Shown here: piece by piece, positions 24,061 to 35,643 of the stretch
Layout of the letters: each line of letters starts with the position of its first letter
Numbering within the stretch: position 1 is the stretch's first letter
Assembly (NCBI GenBank): GCA_037974965.1
Contig: JBBPFI010000008.1
Location: forward strand, 930,001 to 994,000
Direction: 5' to 3'
DNA: 64,000 nucleotides
Source of the DNA: Dacryopinax spathularia
Taxonomy: Eukaryota > Basidiomycota > Dacrymycetes > Dacrymycetales > Dacrymycetaceae
Notes under the pieces: generated by a model
What the model saw: only the letters and a program-made list of their open reading frames with translations
Told to the model about the DNA's origin: nothing
Database searches by the model: none
Position numbers and translations under genes: made by a program

Positions 24061-24411
24061 TATTAAAGCAACTTCAGGGATTTCACACAGCCGCAAAAAA
24101 AAAATTTGTTTTTAGCCAATTTTGTGTTGTCAAATTCAATCAAACTTTGTATCATACATTGTACTATTATTTAGTTCTGTAGATAAATGTTGTGTAATGA
24201 AAGAATCCATAGGGGTTGGAAGCATGGCTGTATAGCTCAAGCAGAGCCGCACTTTGGACAGTACCTCCAGGTTTCATGCGGTTTTGTACATGCATCTGAG
24301 TGTACGGACGGAATCAGAAAGGATGCAATTGGAAGCACTCACCATGTGTTACAAAGGGCTCCATTGAGTTGCACCCAGCTTAGCCCAGGTAAGCTTTGGT
24401 GAGCAATGCTT
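24061..24411. other. AT-rich junction between the duplicate copies
   Basis: About 350 bases, clearly more A+T-rich than the surroundings, with an A9 run at 24096-24105. No homology to either duplicate and no gene seen. It could be the scar of another insertion. Confidence 0.4.
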
Positions 24412-24503
24412 ACTCATGCCAAGAAGAAAGAGGACCCCAAAATTACCCCAGTCGCCCTCCCAGCAAAACCCTCACCGGATCACCCCTACTGTTTGTTGAC
24501 ATA

Positions 24504-27060
24504 ACATCCCTGACGGGGTAACCGCGCAAAAAAGGATTTCAAACCACAACTGACACCTGCTATCACAATGTGGGTTGTGTTCATCATACGAACTACTGGG
24601 TAGGAGGTCTTCTTAGAGCCCCAGGTTACGGTACCTGGATAGCATTTGTTTTGGTTCTGTAACACGTGTTTTGGGTGACACGTCTTTTCAATGAGAATTT
24701 GTGATCCCTATCACCAGTCCGCGCACTACGCTTCATCTCCCTCCACAACCTGCATCCTTGCCTATCAGTTATGTCTTGTGCCTTTTTTGAGTACCCTTCA
24801 CAGGAAGAGAGGATTCAGAAGGCTATTGCTGAGAAACATGCCTACTAAGACCGCTCCACTCACTGTATTGCCTCAAAATGGGGTATTGCTGAGGCAACCC
24901 TCTGAGACCGCCTGCATGGAGCTGTATTTTCTCAAGAAGCCCATGCTGAGCAGCAAGTGCTCACTCTGCAGGAGGAGAAAGTGCTAGAGAAATGGGTTAT
25001 ACAGGCTTTTGAGCAGAGATTCCCTCTTCATCTGGATCTCCTCCGAGCGGCTGCAGAACAAATTGTGCGAGAAAGGGATCCTGGCTTCCCCGGACTTGGC
25101 ATTCACTGGGTCCACCGCTTCTTCACCAGGCACCCAAGCCTTTCTACTCATTATAGCCAGCGCTTGGCTCGAGAACATGCTCTTGTGACACAAAAGGATA
25201 TTATCATGGATTGGCTCGAAAATGATATGCCAGACTTTGCTCAATACCCGATGCAAGGCTCATAACATGCACAGGTCAAGAATACGAAGGAAAAGTACTT
25301 GATCAAGCTGCATAATGAGTACAACGTTGATGAGAAAGGTTTTGGACTCGGAGTTGGGTCTCGATCAAAGGTCATTGTCAAGTGTGATCAGCAAATCCCC
25401 CCTTTTGCGACAGAAGATGGCAGCTGCAAGTGGATCACGACAATTGATTGTATTTGTGCCGATGGAACTGCTCTCCTACCCGTTGTCATTTTCCCTGGCA
25501 AACATCTTCATGCCAGCTGGATCCAGAACTCTCCCTTCAATGACACAGCTATCCACTATGTTGTCTTCAATAACGGTTGGACAGACAATGAAATCGGGCT
25601 GGAGTGGCTCCTGAACATTTTCGATCCTGCAACACGAGATAAGTATGTCAGCCATGAGACTACCAGGAAAGACACTCATTTGGGATAGGGCTGGTGAAGA
25701 GTAGGCTCATCTATCTTGATGGACATGAATCACACCTCTCCCTCGGGTTCATAGGAGCTGCCTCTGACCGCAACATCCTCCTTGCCTTCCAACCAGCACA
25801 TGCGAGTCATCTTACGCAACCGTTGGATGTCGTTCTATTTGGCCCGCTTCAGCATGCCTACAGTCGAGCAGTTGATGAGGAAACACAGACCGGGCATAGA
25901 CTGCAGAAGGCTGACTTCCTCCCGTGCGCAACCCATTATCGTGCCTGATTCATACTGATGCATTGTAGCCTTTACTACCAAGCCCGACAGAACGTATTCA
26001 CCCGCAGTAACATTGTGAAAGCCTTTGAGGCAACAGGGCTTGTCCCTTTCAATCCACAAGCACTTGCAATCATCCAAAGAAGCAAACCTGAGCAGGAATC
26101 AGAACGACAGCCAAGCGAGCCACAATCAGCATTGGCAGCTGCACGTACCGCTATCACCCAGATGAAAGAGCGCCCACATCTCAATACTACCCTTATCCCT
26201 GCTTTTGAGCAAGCATTGAACCAGCTTGAAGAACTGATGGCTGCTGATGCTTTGAAGTCAGCACAGATCAAAGAGCTTAGTGCAGCACTCACGAAGAAAA
26301 CATCCCGTCAGAGCAATAGCTTTCAGGTACGCTCTAGCCGGGCCCGAATCATTGATAAAGGCACTGCTGAGAGAATCATAAGGGAGCAGCAGGAGAAAGA
26401 GAGAGAGGAGAGAGAGGCTCAACAGGAAAGGGAGAGGGAGAGGGAGAGAAAGCGATGTGAGAGGGAAGAGCAGGAGAGAGAGCAAGTTCGGAAGCAGGCC
26501 GAGAGAGAGCGACAGCAAGCAGAAAGATGATAGGCAAAGGAAGCAGCGGCTGAAGCAAGACGTCTGGCAAGACTGCAGAAGGCACAAGAGAAAGAGCAAG
26601 CCATAGCGGTGCAGAGAGCGGTGCAAAGAGTGCCATTATCTGACCGCACAAATCAGCCAGTGCAACCTCGACCACGAAAGCTTGCTCCTCTGCAGAAATC
26701 CGCAGAACAGCTACTCACCAACAATATTTCCCCTTCTACAAGTCTTCCTACCCCTTCCCAATCTTCCTCCCCATGCTCCCACCATGCTCAAATCCTCCTC
26801 TCTATTCTCCAGGATGTTGCAGAGTAGACTGAATGATGGAGGGTAGGGTCGGTGAAAATTCTGTTCCGTGCTCAGTACCCTTATTGCTCTGAATCCAGCA
26901 AAATAACACCCACTTTAAACCCCATATTCCAAATCTATACACCCAAAACCCCCCCTCCCATGAATATTAGGCTGCCAGAGACGTTGTAAGAAAAGCAGTG
27001 AGGTGTCAAAGGTAGAGCTGCGCGGTCCCACGGTCTGCGCAGAGCGACCATCAGGGACGT
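24504..27060 (+). mobile_element. pogo/Fot1-like (Tc1/mariner superfamily) DNA transposon, decayed
   Basis: The ends are an imperfect inverted repeat, ACATCCCTGACGG at 24504-24516 against CCATCAGGGACGT at 27048-27060. They interrupt duplication copy 2 where copy 1 is continuous. Inside is a pogo-type transposase relic. A TA target duplication is not clear, because the flank lost some bases. The many stops mean this copy cannot make its own transposase. Confidence 0.8.
24780..26827 (+). pseudogene. pogo-like transposase relic (HTH_Tnp_Tc5 + DDE_1)
   Basis: Order of parts: a helix-turn-helix start (IQKAIAEKHA, KWGIAEATL); a CENP-B type HTH with FPLHLDLLRAAAE and WVHRFFTRHP; the DDE_1 core with YNVDEKGFGLG, ITTIDCICADG, YLDGHESHLS and QPAHASHLTQPLDV; and a C-terminal Arg/Glu-rich coiled coil (26390-26700). 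In-frame stops lie at 24846, 24903, 25263, 25946, 26528 and 26531. The frame changes near 25640-25690, by an intron or an indel. Several stops fit C-to-T changes of CGA, CAA or CAG. Confidence 0.82.
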
Positions 27061-27246
27061 CCCACAAATGAGGCCAGGACCCCAAATTCTGCATGCAAGA
27101 TCGGCGAATTGGGCGGTTGTGGCTATACGGGTTATGCGTTGCTTTCCGCTTTGGCCCTGCTGTTACCCCTGTCACCGCTCCCCTTTCACGAGTGGAATGC
27201 TGGTGATGGTGATCGCATCACCATCATGTCCTGAGCTCACCAGCAC

Positions 27247-27718
27247 GAGCGAACGACTCGGATGCCCATATTTGACGCAAGTGATTGCTCCGATACCCAC
27301 AACCCTTAAAGTTGCTCCAATGCCCAAGATGAATAAGAATGTTTTTGCGCGCATAAGACCCTTACTCACCAATGAAAAGACTCCAAAGAGGAGGAAAAAA
27401 AATTGAATTAACACTTAGTAATAGCATATTATTGACATAGGGACGGTTTTGGGTCAAACATGTGCGATTCATTGAGACAAAATTCTTGCTATTTGGGCAA
27501 CAGTTTAACTTCCCAACTTTTGCCCCTTAACTTAAACAGCCCTATAGATTTTTTGGAACACAAGGAGGAGCATACTGGGGCCCAATTAGTTTTTTAGGAA
27601 AATACAGAGAACTTAGATTAATTTACGACGCGCAACACATTGTTTGATGGGCATCGGAGTCTTGTGTGGGCATCCGAGCCCATCCCGCATGGAACGTGGG
27701 CATTGGAGTTGTTTGCTC
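27247..27718. mobile_element. 472-bp MITE with 9-bp target duplication
   Basis: The ends are inverted repeats of about 22 bp: GAGCGAACGACTCGGATGCC at the left, and GAGCAAACAACTCCAATGCC read inward from the right. They are flanked by identical 9-bp direct repeats CACCAGCAC (27238-27246 and 27719-27727). Copy 1 of the duplication has a single CACCAGCA at that place. Each end holds three copies of a CTCSRATGCCCA-like word in opposite orientation, as in transposase-binding arrays. No coding capacity. A 9-bp duplication points to a Mutator-like parent; hAT (8 bp) is less likely. Confidence 0.85.
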
Positions 27719-28266
27719 CACCAGCACAGACCCCGTGACGCGTCTTCCATTCACTAACCCCGGCAGCGACGGCCTAAGCCCATCCAGCAAGGCACGTCCA
27801 GCTGGCTTGAACAGGTGAAAAGAGCTGACAATGCTGACAATGATGAGCGGCTTTACCATCCCAGCATAGCATTAGAACTTCCAAGTATGCCTGAGAGGTG
27901 CTTGGCCTTAATCAATAGCCGTACTCATTTCTAGTTCGTGATGCACAGTTCATCGGAGGCAGACAGCAATGGATCCGCTCGGCACAGCGGCATGATCATG
28001 ATCATGAACTTGCTCATCGCTCAACTCTTGTTCATGACCAGCAGTTTGTTAAGGATCCGTAACGGCAGTATTCTTGTTCCACCATGTACAGGTGCAAGGC
28101 GTTACTCCAGGCCATTGTGCACTCTTCTTGACCACGCTGGTATGAGCTCGCAGCATTGGATCCATTGGTCTCCCCCTGATGACCCCCTCACTCTCCCTTT
28201 GCCAACCCAGATCCCGGTCCCAGCAGCACCGACCTCCTATCTCCAAACCTCTTCACTCAGTACATA

Positions 28267-29451
28267 CATCGAGTCGTATCACCAGTTTCATGAGCATCCA
28301 GTCCGGCTCCAGAGATCAAGCCCACCGAGGCTCTGCCCCTTACAACCAAGTGTGGCAGAGCAAAGCAGGGCAAGGGTAGTCGCTCTGGCCAAAGCAACCG
28401 CAGGGAGATGGGCGCATCTGATGATGATCTGACTGGTGTCAAGGAGCAGGATATCGATGTGAAACCGGTTAAAAAGGAGACATGGAGTGCAGAGGATAAG
28501 GCAGCTGTGATTGCCTACTTCACAGATGAGAAACGGTTCAAGACGTGGCGCACAGATCAGCAGAAGTACTATGTTCATGTGCGTGATCATGATCATGATC
28601 AGTAATTGCGAGGCTAATCAAAATGCAGCTATCAGGCAAGGTTTTCAAGGGACGAAGAACTGTTGCACAGATCAAGGGCATGTGGGACTGACACTATAAC
28701 ATGTACAAGGCATGCAGACGGAGAGAGGAGCATACAGGTGGAGGTGACGGTGATCAGGACCGAGCACATGCAGGCAAGGAGGTGTTGGATCTGGGTGATG
28801 TTGATGTTGTTCTTGATGAAGACAGTACGCCAAATGATCTGCTGTCATCCAGCACCGCTTGCTAACTGCCTTCAGTAAAAGGAAAGGATCGCAAGCTCCA
28901 TGCAAAATGAGACCGTCACCCTATCTTTTCCAATCCTGTCCTTGATGCATTTTATGGATCAGAACTGTATGAGATGATTGATCGAGTGTACGTGTGCCAT
29001 CCTGATCATGATCATGATCAGGATCATGCTTGTGCCGTGTTGCTGAATCTCACGCAGGGCACATAGCAATGAAGAGATCATCCGGCATCAAGAGTATGAT
29101 TCAGTGCACCCAGTATCTTCTGATGATGATCTGCCCAAGACTAAGGAGCGCAAACGAAAGCGAGATCATAACAGTGATGATGAGGAGACCCTCATCCGCC
29201 AGACTCTGCTTGATCTTCGAAAGCGTCAGGAAAGTCAAACCCGACTGGAAGAAGCTCGAGAAAACCAAGAGCAGAAGCGGTGGGAGATGGAGCTGGTTGA
29301 GAGGAAGGAGCAAGCAGAGAGAGAAAAGATCGAGTTCATGCTTGCACAGTGGAATAAAGTTGCCAAATGGCAAGAATCCTCTAATCCAAAGCTGCAGGAA
29401 CTTGCTGACCGGTTGGAGGAGAAGCTGGCACAAGATGAACTTGGGTATTGA
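28267..29451 (+). pseudogene. Harbinger Myb/SANT-like accessory gene, damaged
   Basis: Shows a trihelix/Myb-like stretch (KKETWSAEDKAAVIAYF, then KVFKGRRTVAQIKGMWD) and a long acidic middle. The Lys/Glu-rich coiled-coil tail ends EEKLAQDELGY at 29451. This protein normally partners the Harbinger transposase for nuclear import and DNA binding. The upstream part needs a frame change near 28375, and stops appear after GMWD (near 28690) and near 28863 and 28908. It is probably no longer functional. Its introns near 28580 and 28990 contain GATCAT arrays. Confidence 0.7.
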
Positions 29452-29456
29452 CTTGA

Positions 29457-30626
29457 TTAGAGTAAATCTTGTACATCATAGGCGAGTTCAAACAGACGCT
29501 TTCTCCTTGCCACCCCTGCCTGGTATAGCGCTGGTGCACCCAGTGAATCATGATTACGAACAGGCCCACGAGCAAGAACATCCTCACGAACAGCCCACCT
29601 GTGCTCCTGTAGAGCAAGCCAGATCTCCTCATCTTCTCGTCCATTATAACCCTCAATGGTCTCCGGATCATCCTGACATTCTATCAAGATGTTGTGCAAG
29701 ACCATGACCGCCTCAACCAGCTTATATAAAGTCTGAAGATCTCGACCTGGAAGAAAGCGGAAAGCTGGGAACCGGCCTTTAAGGAGCCCAAATGCATGTT
29801 CAACCTTGATCCAGATTGATGAAAGCTTCACATTCCATGCATGTTGGGCTTCTGCCATCTTGCGGTTGGTGGTTAGATCATAATCGGCAAAGGGCTGGAT
29901 AGTATATTTGGTGAGTGGATAGCCTGCATGATCGTGAGCATGACCATGATCAGGATCATGATCATGATCATACCTTTATTGATGAGCAAATATTCATCTT
30001 CCATAAAATAGTTCTCTCGATTCTTCCACATTTCGGATTCAGTCCAAATCGAACTATCCTGCATTGAGCCAGGCCAACTATGCAAGTAAGAAGTGAAGAT
30101 GCTCCGGTGATCAACTGTTGCTTAAATAGCAATCTGAAGAAAGAGTCAGCAACTCCGTAGTCACATCAAGGAGCTAACTGACCGCATAACACTTCTTATA
30201 GCACCAGAATGCAGCCCAATTCTGCTGGGACTTGTGCTTCAGGCATAGCAGTGTGCAGTCCATGAGACCGGTGCAGCCTGGAAAACCGGCATCTTCCATT
30301 GCAGATTTGATTAGGGCTTTCCGGCTCTCACCAGGAAAGGCTAGGTGCTGATCACGTTGCTGCCGAAGCGCCTTCATTACTCGAAACTGGTGCAGATAGA
30401 ATGTGCCTTCTGCAATCCCGGCCACATTTGCAGTTTGCACGCCGACCAAATCACTCATTCGGATCAGAAAAGTAGCCAGCTGATACTTGACTGGTTGTTG
30501 AGGGAAACGACCCTTGGAGATGAAGATTGTGTCATTGCGGATAAGATCCAGAACATGCTCAAAGGAGGCACAATCCATCCTACATGCCATAAGGTTGTTA
30601 TCATGATCATGATCATGTACACACAC
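29457..30626 (-). CDS. Harbinger transposase (DDE_4 nuclease), main exons
   Basis: Reading on the minus strand: FPQQPVKYQLATFLIRM and VQTANVAGIAEGTFYLHQF (N-terminal helical region); GFPGCTGLMDCTLL (first catalytic Asp); WPGSMQDSSIW (second Asp region); YLLINK-GYPL across an intron; and WIKVEHAFGLLKGRFPAF (catalytic Glu region), ending at 29457. Introns lie near 30125-30178, 29930-29975 and 30580-30625. The first exon continues in frame as EDRGEA...LQLA up to 30799 and then resumes beyond the nested element, at 41381-41593 (LSAATSVDDELALDAR). The gene is therefore cut by that insertion. Confidence 0.82.
29937..29971. repeat. GATCAT repeat array filling a Harbinger intron
   Basis: This 50-nt intron is almost entirely made of GATCAT/ATGATC hexamers. 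Similar arrays lie at 27991-28007, 28584-28601, 29003-29020, 30601-30617 and 41480-41498. Four are inside recognisable introns and two lie near the element ends. Confidence 0.85.
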
Positions 30627-31059
30627 CGGATCCAGGATTTGAACTCCCGAGCTGAATATCGCTCAAGTGCAAGGTCAATGAACTGCTTTGCTTTTGGCCG
30701 GTTGTATGGACCTCATCATCCGAAGCTTCTCCTCTATCTTCTTGCTCTTGCTGCTTTGCAAGTTGCAAGGTTAGGACAGCAGCAACACTAGAGACGCGCA
30801 AGGGTCCAAGTTTAGTATAGATAAGTAGTAGTTCTTACTGATTTAATACAAAATGTAATGATTTTAAACCCCGATATTTGTTCTAAGAGGGTTATGACTA
30901 ATGCTTAAGGCACTAGTTCTCATTACCTAAGTCCGCGTCAAGGGAGGACCCTAGCGACGCGTTGAAAACCATTGTTGGCACAGCCGCTAGGCCACACGCG
31001 CCAAACACGAGGCCCTTAGCGACACTGCCAGCGCTAAGTCATCCTCGTCGTCGTCCTCC

Positions 31060-31165
31060 TCTCCGCCACCGACCACGACCACGACCACGACGACCACGAC
31101 CACGACCACCACGACCACCACCTCCACGACCACGACCACCACCACCACCACGACCACCTCGACCA
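31060..31165. repeat. CGACCA minisatellite
   Basis: Imperfect CGACCA/CCACGA units. One + frame reads SSSSSSPPPTTTT and continues into a Thr-rich stretch to about 31375; another reads Arg-Pro. Whether it is translated is unclear. Confidence 0.8.
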
Positions 31166-31180
31166 TCAAGAATCAAGGCA

Positions 31181-31232
31181 CCCGATTTACCCCAACCGAC
31201 CTCTGTCAAGAGGTCAGCCAAGGTAAATCGGG
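31181..31232. repeat. Nested two-stem hairpin
   Basis: Outer 11-bp perfect stem (CCCGATTTACC at 31181-31191 with GGTAAATCGGG at 31222-31232) encloses the 7-bp hairpin GACCTCTGTCAAGAGGTC at 31198-31215. Similar inner hairpins recur through the element. Confidence 0.85.
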
Positions 31233-31557
31233 CTCGACAACAGCAAGACCTCAAGACGTTCTATTCGTATCTTTCGCCCGTGATTATACTTACCACAACT
31301 GTCGACAGCGACCGCCTGCTACCTGCCTAGCATACTGGACCGTTGATCTCTCTTGAGAGGTCAGCGTGCACCTTCAGCGGGCTTAGGGAACAGGTTCTCG
31401 GTCGTCCCCATAATCCACTCTTTACTTTGATCTGTGCTCTACTGGCGACTTAACTTTACTTCTTTTCCTCAAGAACCGTGTTGTGAGGAGCTGAGAGTGA
31501 GGCGAAAGGTACGTCAAGCAGTTCGCACACGTTCTAACCGAGCTAACTCGTCTTTAG

Positions 31558-33592
31558 ATGACGTTCGCAACTTGGGAGACGGGCTTTCGCCACGCTCCCC
31601 GCGTTCCCCGACCTGCTTCTCGTGCAGAGGCAGGAGCTGGCGGATCAAGTGGCGATCCGAAGGAGAAGGGTAAGGAGAGGGGCCCAGGTGAGTTTTATAA
31701 TAATCGTATTCATATCTAAGCTAATCTATACTACAGAAGTCAACCACGAGGGAACGGTCGGACAGGGACACCTCAACCTGTACGAGCATGAGCTCAAGTA
31801 CGGTATGAGGTACCACGACCTCCCCAGTCTGTTCAAGAGACGTCGAGATGGGCGGCACTATGCTCCCTTCTCCGTCGATCAGATGGGTAACGCCCTCCTG
31901 GAAGGTGCCACCGACCGTTGGGACAAAATGTCCAACCAGGAGCGACGAAAGGCCTGGCTCGAAATCAAGGCCCGATACGACGCCTACGGCAGAGGCGAAG
32001 GCGAAGAGGAGGTCGAGTTCGACCTCGACGACTACTCCCGCTGCCTCTGGGCACGTAGTCGACACGACTTCACCGTTTTCGCCCAGAAGTACGACCCCCG
32101 CTACCCCTACCGCCCCTACTGCCCTGGACCGCCTCCAGACCCGGAGAACAGCATGGTCTGGTGGGCACCGTGCCGCCTGACCACCTGCCAGCCTTGGTAC
32201 CTCCCCGAGGATCGTGGTCCGCCTCTGCCAGTTGGAGAAGTTGTCCGCCGTTACATTCCGTCGAACGACATGCGGTATTACGACCTCAAACGCGTGTACG
32301 ACGACAACCGGCCATTCCTCCACAACCCGATCTGGTCCGCCCTCCTCATGGCGGCCCACACTCACTTTTTCGAGCGCGCCGTCATCCTCCTCAACCAGTT
32401 CCCCGCCAACGACGACCTCAAGCAGCGCTATGGAAGCCTGCACGAGACCTGGGCCGGCAGCTTTGCCCAGGAGCGACTCGACCTCCTCACCCCGATGCCG
32501 TTCGAGACCATTCGCTTCGTCTGGCTCAGAGCCCAAGCGAAAGTCCGAGCACTTCATGGCATCGTCAGCCTGCTCGAGGTCAAGGGGAAACGGCAGCCCC
32601 CTTTCACCATCGAGCAATTACCCAGCGTCCACAACTACGTGGGTGTGCGAGCAGACGGACTCCCTGAGGACGTCAAGCAGTGTTTTTTCGAGGAAGGGGT
32701 CGCCGTACTCGAACCCTTCCGTCGTCCCAACCTCAAGCCGGGAGAACATCAAGAGGCGCCCTTCAAGGACGACAATCTCACCAAGCAGTGGGTTGTCGAG
32801 AAGAGGGACGAGCTGTACAGCGCGTACAGAGCGGCTGGTGGTCATTATCTGGACCACAAGAAGAACCTCATCGACCCCGACGCTAAATCCCACGACGAAG
32901 CCCGCCAATCGAGTCTCTCCAGCAAAGAGAAGCGGAGCAAGATCAAGGAGCGCAAGAAGGAGGCATTGGAGAAGCTCGAGGGCTCTTTCGAGATCTTCGA
33001 GGGCGACAATGAGCTCGCCAAAGCCGTCATCGAGCGCAAAGCCGCTTACAACTCGGTGCGGACGAGGGTCCACAAGATCAACGACCCTAATCCGGACATA
33101 ATCGCCGGCATTCTAAACGCCAATAGTCGCTATGGTGTTGCTTGCCAAGGCGAACTCCCTGACAACATCGACTGGGACGGCAAGCGGGAGGCGGAGCTCA
33201 TCGAGAGGCTCAAGCAGGAGCAAGAGCCTCTCTTCCGCGATGAGACTCCCCTCCCTGGCGGCAAACGACCTGGGGACGAGTTGGAGAGCGAAAGGCGCGT
33301 TCGGGCGCGTCTCTCTCCCTCTCCCTCCCCCTTCTTCCCCGAGCACACTCCCGACTTGCCTCGTGCATCGGAGGAGCCGCTCTTCAGGGACGACACACCC
33401 GTCCCTCCCGCATTCCCAACCGCTCCCAGCAAGCCTGGGCACGTGTTGAACTTTAAGGAGCATCGGGCGGAGATCATGGCAAGGCTGAGGGAGAAGCGGC
33501 TAGAGAAGGAGAAGGGAAAGGGAAAGGAGAGGGAGAAAGAAGAGAAGGACGTGAAGGAGGATGAGGAGGATGATGGGATAATAGTACTTTAG
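31558..33592 (+). CDS. Element-borne 661-residue protein, unknown family
   Basis: Exons 31558-31687 and 31737-33592 (49-nt intron) give 661 residues. The ATG at 31558 directly follows a splice acceptor (tctttag), so a leader intron precedes it. The N terminus is Gly/Ala/Arg-rich. The middle has unusual Tyr/Trp/Pro-rich stretches (YPYRPYCPGPPPDPEN, MVWWAPCRLTTCQPWYL). The C-terminal third is helical and charged, carries two copies of EPLFRD(E/D)TP and ends in a Lys/Glu tail. I do not recognise a domain. Its place inside the Tnp2 element and its intact frame suggest an accessory protein of that element, perhaps DNA- or transposase-binding; this is inference. Confidence 0.75.
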
Positions 33593-33759
33593 GTGAGTTT
33601 GGTTTATTTCGCTCATAATTACGTGCACTAACTACTTTACAGGTAGTTCCATTCTAATTAGTCTTCTCGCTCTCTCCCCATGGCGCATCTTGTAGGCTTG
33701 GCGCCCTGTAGCGTACGTTCTTAATCTACTCCGTCCTCTGCATGACCGTCCGCTGTCGG

Positions 33760-33865
33760 CCCTCTCTCCCTTTCTCTCTCTGTCCCTTTCTCTCTCTCTT
33801 TCCCTTTCTCTCTCTCTTTCCCTTTCTCTCCCTCTCCTTCTTTCTCTCCCTCTCCTTCTTTCTCA
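33760..33865. repeat. Pyrimidine (CTCTTTC) tract
   Basis: Simple TCTCTCTTTCC-like repeats on the + strand, ending next to the hairpin GACCTCTTTCAAGAGGTC at 33876-33893. A second hairpin lies at 33955-33977 (GACAGCC/GGCTGTC). Confidence 0.8.
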
Positions 33866-34430
33866 GAAGCAACTCGACCTCTTTCAAGAGGTCAGGAAGC
33901 TTTCTACCTGGGAGGGGGCTGCCAGTCCACGATGGGGTATAACCTTCGTAGACTGACAGCCCTCTTCGAAGGCTGTCCGAAGAGGAGAGGGTGATCGAGC
34001 GAATGTGCAGGCTCAGCAGCAGGCCCATTCGCTCCATAACTCTCCCTTCGTCGGCCAGCCTTCAACGTTATTGTTGGGACCCTAAGTCCTTCCAATACAT
34101 TCCTCAGGGGCAAGGTAAGTGCTTCTTCCAATTATCTAATCTAATGTACTAACTTCTTCTCCGCAGTTCCTAGCCATCAGCTTCTTTACGAGAAGCACTA
34201 CCCCGCATACCCAAACAGGTAACGCGGCAATGAAATTGGAGGCGCCGATGACTTACCCTGTCTTCTCAGGTCCTCCGCACTCCGCCTTTCTCCATCCTCC
34301 GAACCACTTCGTCAGCCGGCACCACTTCGGCACTCAGGTAAGTGCCGGTCTTCTTTCCTTCTTCTCTATCCTCCTGACCGTCTTCGCAGCAACAACAGCA
34401 ACAACAGCAACAGCAACAACAATCACCAAG

Positions 34431-34887
34431 ATGTTCGCTGCCGCCCGCCGCCCTATTGCCAACGCTGTTGGCCTTCGTCTCGCGCCCCGCCTCACTCGTA
34501 TTGTGCCCACCGCCGCTGTGGGCCGCGTAGCGAAGATCGGCATTCGTTTTGGGGACGACGAGCCTGCCAAGCAGGCGATTAAGCGCATGAGCCTTCGGGC
34601 TCATGCTTCTAAGGTGAGTTTCTACTTGGGCGCGGCTTAACTTACTCACCTTGATCTAGATTGCCCTTCGTTGGGGCTCGGGGACCAACAAGGGCCTCAA
34701 GGCGCTCGGCGTCGCACTTGTCGCCGTCTATGGCGTCTACCATTTCGTCTGCGCGGAGCTGGCGGTCCTCAATACCGCCCTGCACGACTACGAGGACATC
34801 AAGGAAAGAGTGCCTCGTGTTTACGAGGATATCAAGGCGGTCGGGAGTGCGGTTTGGAAGTGGGGTAAGAAGCTCCTCGGGAAATAA
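34431..34887 (+). CDS. Element-borne 136-residue protein with mitochondrial-presequence-like N terminus
   Basis: Exons 34431-34613 and 34660-34887 (46-nt intron). The first 40 residues contain many Arg and Ala and no acid (MFAAARRPIANAVGLRLAPR, then LTRIVPTAAVGRVAK), as in a mitochondrial targeting peptide. A hydrophobic segment, ALGVALVAVYGVYHFVCAEL, follows, and then a charged helix ending WKWGKKLLGK. The upstream region has several consecutive splice-site pairs, so the leader is probably spliced. A perfect hairpin with a TTCG loop (34585-34606) spans the end of exon 1. Function unknown. Import and membrane insertion are inferred from composition. Confidence 0.65.
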
Positions 34888-35643
34888 AGTGTTTCATTAG
34901 TATTGTAAGTCTTTCTAGCCTCGTTGGAAGCGTTAACTGATTACTGCTACAGAGTCTAATTAGTTTTACAGCACCGCTCAGTCTCTAAGTGTACGAATGG
35001 CTCCAAAATGGTGAATGATGTTCCCCTCTCCCTTTCCTCAGTCCCTGGCGTGTGCCCAGTGACTCTTTGATGATTTCGGGTTGTACTCGTGCGCTAAGGC
35101 GACGAGTACTTCTTCTTTACTTGGGATGTCACCCGGACAAGCCAAAGAACAAGAGGAGACGACGTTACTCGATGTGACAGATGTAGGCTCACTTGGGACC
35201 ATTTTCTGGTGGGCCCAGGCGTGTTCTACGTCTGTCTCATCAGTTTCTTCCTCTTCCTCTTCTTATTCATCTTCATCATCTTCATCATCCTCGTCTTCTC
35301 CATCCTCTTCTTCCTCTTCGTCTCGCTCTTCTTCTTCCTTAGCTTCTCCTTCAGCTCGCTAATACCATGTCGCAGGGTGTACTACGCCAGGTAGGAACAC
35401 TTCGAATTTCACCCCGTGAACTTTTCGAAGCATTCCTACAGGTCAATCCCGGCACTTTCGGAAGATCGTCAAGCGGGCTGCGAACAGCCGCACAACGGTA
35501 AGTACGTTACGCTTCACCCGCTCGCCTGCACGCAACTGACTACGTTCCCTTGCGTAGCCATTGCAGAGTCGAGTTTGCCGGACTTTCGCGTACTTAAACG
35601 CCCCCTGCAACTCGCTCTCTCCTCCAAGTCGCCAACCACCACC

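Noticed and set aside
26258-26675. Minus-strand Leu/Ser-rich frames opposite the pogo relic
   Set aside because: They mirror the Arg/Glu-rich coiled-coil tail of the transposase on the + strand.
30636-30660. Reverse B-box-like GGATTTGAACT suggesting a tRNA
   Set aside because: The flanking bases do not pair as a T stem, and the stretch is coding sequence of the Harbinger transposase.
30987-31254. Minus-strand frames of poly-Val or Gly/Arg type
   Set aside because: They are shadows of the CGACCA minisatellite and have no start context or splice support.
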